Source of the DNA: an uncultured Flavobacteriales bacterium
GTDB lineage: Bacteria; Bacteroidota; Bacteroidia; Flavobacteriales; Crocinitomicaceae
NCBI GenBank assembly: GCA_946479985.1
Contig: CAMLIF010000069.1
Coordinates: 1-21,235, forward strand
Direction: 5' to 3'
DNA: 21,235 bases
A model generated the notes under the pieces. The model saw only the letters and a program-made list of their open reading frames with translations. It did no database searches and was not told where the DNA came from. This document shows positions 15,416 to 21,235 of this stretch, in pieces. How positions within the stretch are numbered: the stretch's first letter is position 1; every line of letters starts with the position of its first letter. Position numbers and translations under genes: made by a program.

Positions 15416-16456
15416 ATGCATTTTTTACGTTACCTGCTTCTTCCCTTAAACTTGATCTTTGGATTAATAGTCCTGATCAAGAACCTCTCCTATTCCCTTG
15501 GATGGAAAAAGAGTTATGAAATTCCCGGAGCTTCCATTTGTATTGGAAACATTACGGTTGGCGGAACAGGGAAATCGCCGCTAACAAAGGCTTTGGCCGA
15601 ATTGTTACAGGATCAGTATCCCGTCATTCTTTCTCGTGGTTATGGAAGAAAAACTCAGGGATTACAAATCGCCGGACCAACTTCCAATGCTGCTGAAATT
15701 GGCGATGAGCCGATGATGTACTGGTCATATTTCAAGCAGACAGTTCCGGTTGTTGTGGCTGAAAAACGTGTTTTGGGTGTAGAATGGATTCGAAAACATT
15801 ATCCCAGCGCTCCTATTCTTCTCGACGATGCGTTCCAGCATAGGGCTGTAAAAGCCGGATTTTCGATTGTCTGCATGACTTACGATCGTCCCGTTTTTAA
15901 AGATTTTACGTTTCCGGCAGGCAATCTGCGCGAGTTTCGTTCAGGGATTAAACGTGCCGATTGTGTAGTTGTAACCAAATGCCCGGATTCATTGAACGAA
16001 AAGGAAAAACAACTATTCTATTCCAAAATTCCTTTGCCGAAAGAACATATTTATTTTAGCACAACGCGATACGATAATCCGATTCCGCTTGGAGAAAGTA
16101 CCTGGAGGAATTTCAAAACCGTGGTTCTTGTTACGGCAATTGCCCAGCCTAAACCGCTCGTTGATGAATACGAGAAAAATCACCAGGTAGAACTGATGCG
16201 TTTCCCCGATCATCACACCTTTACATCAAAAGACATCGCTTCCATTCTCCAAAAAGTTGCTACTTTTGCCACGCAAGATTGTGCACTGGTAACAACGGAA
16301 AAGGACCTGGTAAAGCTGAGTCCCTGGTTCAATGAGGTTTTTCAGATCTCTGCAAACCTTTTTGTTCAAACCATTCGAACAGAGCTTGACAGACAAACAG
16401 ATTTTAATCAACGAATAAAAGAATATGTTGTTATCGCAAATGAAAGAAGCAGCTGA
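15416..16456 (+). CDS. lpxK: Tetraacyldisaccharide 4'-kinase LpxK
   Basis: LpxK transfers a phosphate from ATP to the 4' position of the lipid A disaccharide precursor at the inner face of the inner membrane, a late step of lipid A synthesis. The 346-residue product has a hydrophobic N-terminal segment (FLRYLLLPLNLIFGLIVLIK), a P-loop GGTGKS at 49-54, RGYGRK (~74-79), GDEP (~96-99), LLDDAFQHR (~135-143; the Asp pair matches the usual LDDGFQHR) and GNLREF. The frame is open back to 15371, but the ATG at 15416 fits the N-terminus of the family and is the one matched in the pseudogene copy. The promoter lies directly upstream. The 3' end overlaps the purine phosphorylase gene by 32 bp, so the two are co-transcribed although their pathways differ. 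Confidence 0.95.
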   Translation: MHFLRYLLLPLNLIFGLIVLIKNLSYSLGWKKSYEIPGASICIGNITVGGTGKSPLTKALAELLQDQYPVILSRGYGRKTQGLQIAGPTSNAAEIGDEPMMYWSYFKQTVPVVVAEKRVLGVEWIRKHYPSAPILLDDAFQHRAVKAGFSIVCMTYDRPVFKDFTFPAGNLREFRSGIKRADCVVVTKCPDSLNEKEKQLFYSKIPLPKEHIYFSTTRYDNPIPLGESTWRNFKTVVLVTAIAQPKPLVDEYEKNHQVELMRFPDHHTFTSKDIASILQKVATFATQDCALVTTEKDLVKLSPWFNEVFQISANLFVQTIRTELDRQTDFNQRIKEYVVIANERSS

Positions 16457-17240
16457 TTTTATCAGCTCTAGAACGCAGGTTAAACCGGGAATCGGAATTA
16501 TTCTTGGTACCGGACTTGGTGGTTTGGTAAAGGAAATTGAAATTATTGATGAAATTCCTTACGAGCAAATCCCTCATTTTCCAGTTTCAACAGTTGAAAG
16601 TCATTCCGGAAAACTGATCTTCGGAAACCTGGGTGGAAAACAAGTTGTAGCTATGCAGGGCCGTTTTCACTTTTACGAAGGATACAACATGCAGCAGGTG
16701 ACATTTCCTGTTCGTGTGATGAAATTATTGGGAATCGAACGCCTTTTCGTAAGTAATGCTTCAGGCGGTGTAAACCCTGATTACATTGTTGGTGAGATCA
16801 TGATTTTGAACGATCATATCAACCTCTTTCCTGCTCATCCGCTGATCGGTAAAAATATAGATGAACTAGGACCGCGTTTCCCGGATATGAGCGAACCGTA
16901 CGATCACGCAATGATTGATATGGCGAAAAACATTGCCAAAGAAAATGATATCCGTATTGCTGTAGGAACTTACGCTGCATTAACGGGGCCAACATTGGAA
17001 ACTCCTGCAGAATACGGTTACGTTCGTGCAATTGGCGCCGATGCTGTTGGTATGTCTACTATTCCTGAAGTAATTGTTGCACGCCACATGGATATTCCTT
17101 GTTTCGCAATCTCAATTATCACAGATTTAGGAGTTCCGGGAAAAATCCAAAAAGTGAGCTTGCAGGATGTTATTGAAGTTGCCAGCAGACAGGAGCCTAA
17201 AATGACGCTGATTATGCGTGAATTGATTTCGAGAATCTAA
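16425..17240 (+). CDS. Purine nucleoside phosphorylase, trimeric type
   Basis: This 271-residue enzyme splits purine nucleosides with phosphate to free base and (deoxy)ribose-1-phosphate in purine salvage. Family motifs are GIILGTGLGG near the N-terminus (phosphate site), ESHSGKL, AMQGRFHFYEGY, SNASGGVN, LTGPTLETPAEY and GADAVGMSTIPEVIVARH. Length and motifs fit the trimeric, mammalian-like class rather than hexameric DeoD. At the place of the purine-binding Asn of mammalian enzymes (ITN) this protein reads IITDLG, an Asp, which may shift base preference. MLLSQMKEAADFI matches the usual ML..I.E.. opening of the family, so I keep the start at 16425, inside the 3' end of lpxK; an ATG at 16440 is possible. 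The symbol is left open because punA, deoD and pnp are used unevenly. A terminator follows the stop. Confidence 0.94.
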   Translation: MLLSQMKEAADFISSRTQVKPGIGIILGTGLGGLVKEIEIIDEIPYEQIPHFPVSTVESHSGKLIFGNLGGKQVVAMQGRFHFYEGYNMQQVTFPVRVMKLLGIERLFVSNASGGVNPDYIVGEIMILNDHINLFPAHPLIGKNIDELGPRFPDMSEPYDHAMIDMAKNIAKENDIRIAVGTYAALTGPTLETPAEYGYVRAIGADAVGMSTIPEVIVARHMDIPCFAISIITDLGVPGKIQKVSLQDVIEVASRQEPKMTLIMRELISRI

Positions 17241-17260
17241 AAACATTCAAAATACTCTTG

Positions 17261-17287
17261 AAAAGCCTCGGATTTCCGGGGCTTTTT
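17261..17287 (+). terminator. Intrinsic terminator of the lpxK-phosphorylase operon
   Basis: AAAAGCCTCGG (17261-17271) pairs with CCGGGGCTTTT (17276-17286) through 11 positions with one T-G wobble, around a 4-nt ATTT loop, and ends in a T5 run (17283-17287). It lies 20 bp after the phosphorylase stop. The A-rich 5' arm could make it partly two-way, but no gene points at it from the other side. Confidence 0.9.
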
Positions 17288-17362
17288 GGTTTATGGTATG
17301 ACTTCATTTATTGCTGAATGAGTGATAATTGCAATTCTTAATTACATTAGTGAAAAAAAAGC

Positions 17363-19195
17363 ATGAATCTCAAAGACTTTTTAGAGGATTGTAGACAAGA
17401 AAATATTATCGACCAGGCTACTACCGATCGTATCTATGATCATTATTTGAAGCGAACTGAGCAGCAATCACTCAAAGCACAGGATCAATTAAAACTGAAT
17501 CAAAGCAAACAAGGCAACGGACTGATTATTACCGTAAGTATTATCGGAGTTGTTTTAATTGGATTTGGAATTATTTACCTGTTTGCCCACAATTGGGATA
17601 ATCTTTCACGTTTTGCGAAGACAGTATTGAGTTTAGTTCCTGTGGTTATTTCCATTCTCATTAATGTCTTCACGTTGACCAAAAGAAAAGACAGCGTGGT
17701 ATGGCAGGAATCTGCAGCTGTATACAGCTTTCTTGCGGTTGGAAGTATGCTTGCGCTCATTTTACAGGTTTATCAGCTTCCCGGAATAGAAAATTACTTT
17801 TTCACTTATTGGTGTGTGCTCTGTTTGCCGATGGTATATATTCTGAAATCACATTGTGCAGTGTTTTGCGCAATTATTCTTATGCTGTTAAACCTGACCA
17901 GTTATCCGATGGATCAAAGTTCAATTTTTCGGGTTCCCTGGTTTGGCAGCCTGTTGCTGTTCACCGGTTTAATTCCTTATTACAAGCGTTTGTTTACGCT
18001 GCGTCGGCCGGATTCCTTGTATGTTACACACCAGGTAATGATCCCGATGGTTGTGTGTTTAACTGCAGTTGTTAGTATGGCAGGAGCGCACTCATCAGTT
18101 TGGTTGATTTTGTTTTTGCTGCTGGCAAATTTTCAGCTGTTTGGAACAAGCATGTTTCTTCGATCAACTGACCGGAAACCAAATGTAATGAGCGTTCTGA
18201 GTTATGTTGGTGTGAGTTTATGTCTGTCGTATTTGCTGTTCTATGAAAAATGGGGTTTCGACAAGATTCTTGACGTCGGTGTGAATGACTACAGATTGTT
18301 TTTTATTCCATTGATGCTTATAACCGGTGTTATTCAACTTTTTGTATACTTCTCAAAAGAAAAACCAGGTATCAATAATTTATACAAATGGCTTATTTTA
18401 GTTCCGCTGCCGTTTGTATTAATGAACTATTTCGGCTCGTTGGTTCTGAACTATTACACGGGGACTCTTTTTCTTCTTGCAGGCGCAGGAGTCTATTTTG
18501 CTCAACAACGTAAGGACGAATGGCAGTTATACCCGGCTTTAGGCATAATAAGCGTTATTATCATCAGTCTTTCATATCATGTTGACAGCGTAATGAGTTA
18601 TTTTCTGATTTCGCTTCTTCCGGGTATCTATTATTTGGTGCCGGCTCCTATGAAAATCAATGAAAACTCAAAAGACAAGCTGGAATCAGATCAGGTAGTC
18701 ATTCTTTGTTTACAGTTTTTGCTACTCCTTTTATCAAGTTTTGCTAGTTTCTGGACGAATTTCGGGTCAAATGTACATCCGATGACTGCTTTTGAATTAG
18801 GAATGACCATTACTATTATCCTGGGAATAATTCTACTGTGTGTCATTCAGCGAAAAAAACTAATAATGCATACAAGCGGTTTGTTCGCAGCAATCAGTTT
18901 GTTGGTTCCAATACTTGTTTGGGTGGGATGCGTTTCACCTGTAGGAATGCAGCACATGTATTCTATTGTGCTTCTTCTGATTGGAATTATAGTTCTCATT
19001 TTCAGTGCAAAAAAATCCAATTTAACAGTAGCGAACCTTGCTCTTGGCATGATCGGAGTAGTGATGATTTGCCGCTTCTTCGATCTGAAGATGTCGTTAA
19101 CGGTCAAAGGAATTTTATTTATCCTGATAGGTGTGAGTTTCTTTTTCGCCAATTACTTAATCCTGAAAAACAGAAAGCATGAAAACGTCCAATAA
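17363..19195 (+). CDS. DUF2157-family polytopic membrane protein
   Basis: The 610-residue product starts with a cytoplasmic helical region (NLKDFLEDCRQENIIDQATT, HYLKRTEQQ) typical of DUF2157. A long series of membrane segments follows from residue ~52: GLIITVSIIGVVLIGFGIIY, then the characteristic LFAHNWDNLSRFAKT turn, VVISILINVF and at least ten more hydrophobic stretches up to ILFILIGVSFFFANYLIL. The second half probably corresponds to the DUF4401-like part found next to DUF2157 in other genomes, so this may be a fused or long form; I cannot confirm that without a profile search. Function is unknown for the family. The ATG follows an A8 run. The last 17 bp overlap the GDYXXLXY-family gene, its common partner, which supports a two-protein membrane complex. 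I see no good promoter, although TACATTAG at 17344 is loosely -7-like. Confidence 0.85.
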   Translation: MNLKDFLEDCRQENIIDQATTDRIYDHYLKRTEQQSLKAQDQLKLNQSKQGNGLIITVSIIGVVLIGFGIIYLFAHNWDNLSRFAKTVLSLVPVVISILINVFTLTKRKDSVVWQESAAVYSFLAVGSMLALILQVYQLPGIENYFFTYWCVLCLPMVYILKSHCAVFCAIILMLLNLTSYPMDQSSIFRVPWFGSLLLFTGLIPYYKRLFTLRRPDSLYVTHQVMIPMVVCLTAVVSMAGAHSSVWLILFLLLANFQLFGTSMFLRSTDRKPNVMSVLSYVGVSLCLSYLLFYEKWGFDKILDVGVNDYRLFFIPLMLITGVIQLFVYFSKEKPGINNLYKWLILVPLPFVLMNYFGSLVLNYYTGTLFLLAGAGVYFAQQRKDEWQLYPALGIISVIIISLSYHVDSVMSYFLISLLPGIYYLVPAPMKINENSKDKLESDQVVILCLQFLLLLLSSFASFWTNFGSNVHPMTAFELGMTITIILGIILLCVIQRKKLIMHTSGLFAAISLLVPILVWVGCVSPVGMQHMYSIVLLLIGIIVLIFSAKKSNLTVANLALGMIGVVMICRFFDLKMSLTVKGILFILIGVSFFFANYLILKNRKHENVQ

Positions 19196-19724
19196 GGCAC
19201 TGATCGGTGTAATTGTTGTTTCCATCATTCAATTGGCCCTTCCGCTGATGTTCATCTCTCAGAAAGAACAGGTTCTTAAATCGGGGAAAGAATATGTGTT
19301 TAATATTCGGCCTATTGACCCGTATAATTTTTTTCAGGGACGCTATGTGTCACTGAACATGGAGCCCTTGGAATATTCCGACAAGAATTACAAGGATTTC
19401 AAGCGATTTGACATTGTCTACGTCGAGTTTGAACAAGACAGCATCGGAGCAAGGATCAAAAAACTGTCACATGAGAAAACGAAATATTCTCTCAAATTGA
19501 AATTGTATCGTGAACCTCAAAGCAAAATGCGCATTCCGCTTCCGTTCAAAAAATTCTTTTTGGAGGAATATAAAGCGCAGACCATTGAAAATCGTTTAGC
19601 AAACACCTCTACAGGTCCATGTTTTGTGCATGCACGAATTCTGAATGGTGATTTTGTATTAACGGACATTAGTTCGAACGGTGTTTCGCTTGTCACCGGG
19701 AAGCCTGTGAAATCAATGCATTGA
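19179..19724 (+). CDS. GDYXXLXY-family membrane-anchored protein
   Basis: This 181-residue protein has one N-terminal membrane segment (ALIGVIVVSIIQLALPLMFI) and then a domain with EYVFNIRPIDPYNFFQGRYVSLNMEPLEY near residue 40-66. The family name comes from the motif GDYxxLxY; here it reads GRYVSLNM, with Arg and Met in two of the named places, while the preceding DP...F.G context is kept. A C-terminal beta-rich segment follows, ending GVSLVTGKPVKSMH. The family is generally found beside DUF2157 and DUF4401 membrane proteins, and here its start overlaps the DUF2157-like gene by 17 bp, so translation is coupled. Most of the protein should lie in the periplasm. Molecular function is unknown. 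No gene follows for 148 bp. Confidence 0.85.
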   Translation: MKTSNKALIGVIVVSIIQLALPLMFISQKEQVLKSGKEYVFNIRPIDPYNFFQGRYVSLNMEPLEYSDKNYKDFKRFDIVYVEFEQDSIGARIKKLSHEKTKYSLKLKLYREPQSKMRIPLPFKKFFLEEYKAQTIENRLANTSTGPCFVHARILNGDFVLTDISSNGVSLVTGKPVKSMH

Positions 19725-19758
19725 CCAGTATTCACTCTGCAGAAAGGAATTGTGATTT

Positions 19759-19784
19759 ACAGCGGTTTTTCGTTTAACCGTTGT
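19759..19784 (+). terminator. Hairpin after the DUF2157 / GDYXXLXY pair, possible terminator
   Basis: ACAGCGGTT (19759-19767) pairs with AACCGTTGT (19776-19784) over nine positions with one G-T wobble and an 8-nt loop. It lies 34 bp after the stop. There is no real T-run after it, so termination is uncertain. Confidence 0.35.
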
Positions 19785-19872
19785 CTATTTACGTGAAATA
19801 TTAAAAAAGAGTCTTTCCCAGGCCGTTATTCGGCGAAAAAACTCGAAATTTGTGACTCAGTTAAAATAAAAC

Positions 19873-21235
19873 ATGTCTATAAAAGATAAATACGAAGTTG
19901 TTATTGGTTTAGAGGTTCACGCACAAATGCTTACCAAAACCAAAGCTTATTCTTCGGACATCAACGAATATGGCGCTGCGCCGAATACCAATGTGAGTGT
20001 TATTACGCTTGGCCACCCGGGAACATTGCCGGTAATGAATGCGAAAACAATTGAATTCGCTATTCGTTTAGGATTGGCGGTTGAATCGCATATTGCACCG
20101 AATCAGCATTTCGCCCGTAAAAACTATTTCTACCCCGATCTTCCGAAAGGATATCAAATTACGCAGGATACAACTCCTATTTGTGTTGGCGGGAAGATTT
20201 ATATTATCGATGAAAACGGTAAAGAAAAAGAAATTGGTATTACCCGTATCCACATGGAAGAAGATGCTGGAAAATCGATTCACGATATTGATGTTTATGA
20301 CACGCTTATAGATTTAAATCGTGCCGGGACTCCCCTTTTGGAAATTGTTTCCGAACCTGATTTGAGAAGCAGCCAGGAAGCTTATAATTATTTGACGGAA
20401 GTGCGTCGTTTGGTACGCTACCTCGATATTTGTGACGGAAACATGGAAGAAGGTTCTATGCGCTGTGATGCAAACGTTTCTGTTCGTATCAAAGGTGTTT
20501 CTGAATTCGGAACCAAAGTGGAAGTTAAGAATATGAATTCCATTCGAAACGTTCAGCGTGCTATTGAGTTTGAGGTTGATCGTCAGATTGAAGCTATAGA
20601 AAAAGGTGAGCGAATTTCTCAGGAAACGCGTTCATTCGATGCGTTGAAAGGAATTACCATTTCCATGCGAAGCAAAGAAGCCGCAAACGATTACCGTTAT
20701 TTTCCTGAACCCGATCTTCAGCCAATTACGGTTGATGAATTTGCAATTCAGCAGGTAAGAGAGCAAATGCCGCCGCTTCCGCGTAAACTACTGCAAAAGT
20801 ATATCAATGAATACGGATTGTCGGAATACGATGCAAACGTATTGACCGATACAAAATCCATTGCACTTTATTTTGAATCTGTAACTGCGCATTCAACAAA
20901 CTACAAAAGTTCAGCAAACTGGGTGATGGGTGATGTTAAATCGTACCTAAACCAGAACGGCCTGGAAATAGAACAATTTCCGGTCAGCGGAAAAACTATG
21001 GCTGCGTTAATTGCATTAATAGACAGTGGAAAAGTTTCACACTCTGCAGTTTCTCAGAAATTGTTCCCGGAATTGATATCGAAACCTGAAGCTGATCTGT
21101 TGCAATTGGCTACTGACCTGAATATCATCCAGGAATCGGACGAAAACAGCTTAAAAACAATAATTCTCGATGTGTTCAAGCAACACCCGGCCGAGTTTGA
21201 GCGTTTTAAGAGCGGAGAAAATCAATTGACAGGTT
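19873..21235 (+). CDS. gatB: Asp-tRNA(Asn)/Glu-tRNA(Gln) amidotransferase subunit B (3' end missing)
   Basis: GatB binds the misacylated tRNA and, within GatCAB, activates the side chain of Glu-tRNA(Gln) or Asp-tRNA(Asn) with ATP before GatA-delivered ammonia amidates it. The visible 454 residues match the family throughout: YEVVIGLEVHAQ at the start, HPGTLPVMN, RKNYFYPDLPKGYQI, GITRIHMEEDAGKS, DLNRAGTPLLEIVSEPD, MEEGSMRCDANVSVR, VEVKNMNSIRNVQRAIEFE, DYRYFPEPDL and the C-terminal tRNA-binding tail (NWVMGDVKSYLN). Family members are about 475-490 residues, so only about 30 are lost past the window edge. The start ATG is followed by SIKDKYEVVIG, which fits the usual distance. The gene stands alone after 148 bp; I see no convincing promoter and no gatA or gatC in the window. 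It implies that Gln-tRNA, Asn-tRNA or both are made indirectly. Confidence 0.96.
   Translation, partial: MSIKDKYEVVIGLEVHAQMLTKTKAYSSDINEYGAAPNTNVSVITLGHPGTLPVMNAKTIEFAIRLGLAVESHIAPNQHFARKNYFYPDLPKGYQITQDTTPICVGGKIYIIDENGKEKEIGITRIHMEEDAGKSIHDIDVYDTLIDLNRAGTPLLEIVSEPDLRSSQEAYNYLTEVRRLVRYLDICDGNMEEGSMRCDANVSVRIKGVSEFGTKVEVKNMNSIRNVQRAIEFEVDRQIEAIEKGERISQETRSFDALKGITISMRSKEAANDYRYFPEPDLQPITVDEFAIQQVREQMPPLPRKLLQKYINEYGLSEYDANVLTDTKSIALYFESVTAHSTNYKSSANWVMGDVKSYLNQNGLEIEQFPVSGKTMAALIALIDSGKVSHSAVSQKLFPELISKPEADLLQLATDLNIIQESDENSLKTIILDVFKQHPAEFERFKSGENQLTG

Larger units (their letters stand above)
13097..15566 (+). repeat. Ancient tandem duplication of the lipoA-lipoB-lpxK unit
   Basis: Unit 1 is 13097-14257 (A, B, lpxK remnant) and unit 2 is 14355-15566 and on (A', B', intact lpxK). 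Gene order, orientation and very short A-B gaps (1 and 2 bp) are the same in both. The lpxK parts align well as DNA, while the lipoproteins are recognisable mainly as protein. The copies are therefore old, or one came from a related genome. Confidence 0.85.

Noticed and set aside
19803..19841. GCCG-TTATT-CGGC hairpin before gatB as a terminator or riboswitch.
   Set aside because: The stem is only four pairs with no T-run, and no known leader motif can be recognised.

Overview
The window is chromosomal DNA of a Bacteroidetes bacterium, most likely of the order Flavobacteriales and possibly close to Fluviicola/Crocinitomicaceae (genus is inference). The pointers are a type IX secretion (T9SS) type A sorting domain, a PorP/SprF-family protein, PKD and Ig-like surface-protein repeats, lipoproteins with S-C lipoboxes, starts without Shine-Dalgarno sequences, and a textbook Bacteroidetes promoter (TTTG-N19-TAnnTTTG). 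I see no tRNA, rRNA, CRISPR, insertion sequence or prophage block.

Region 1 (1-10946, all minus strand) is one tightly packed operon for envelope and exported proteins. Reading in its own direction it has a strong promoter, an outer-membrane beta-barrel, a fibronectin-III-like protein, a secreted phage-tail-collar-like protein, a 1429-residue PKD/Ig protein with a T9SS sorting domain, a PorP/SprF-family protein carrying an extra coiled coil and SPOR-like domain, and the start of another repeat-rich surface protein that runs off the window. The first four genes overlap one another (14, 4 and 4 bp), and the next two gaps are 7 and 47 bp. This looks like a dedicated surface-structure or adhesin export locus.

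Region 2 (11018-12928, minus strand) is a two-gene operon of a coiled-coil zinc-ribbon protein and a Nif3-family dinuclear-metal protein, closed by a clear intrinsic terminator.

Region 3 (13097-17287, plus strand) is the most unusual part. Two unrelated small lipoproteins (A and B) stand in front of a decayed 5' fragment of lpxK. The same order A'-B'-lpxK is then repeated with an intact lpxK. This is an old tandem duplication, or a recombination with a divergent copy, of a lipoprotein-lipoprotein-lpxK unit; one lpxK has been lost from the P-loop onward. Intact lpxK (lipid A 4'-kinase) overlaps a purine nucleoside phosphorylase gene, which ends at a good terminator.

Region 4 (17363-21235, plus strand) holds a polytopic DUF2157-family membrane protein overlapping its usual partner, a GDYXXLXY-family protein, then gatB (Asp/Glu-tRNA amidotransferase subunit B), cut by the window edge.
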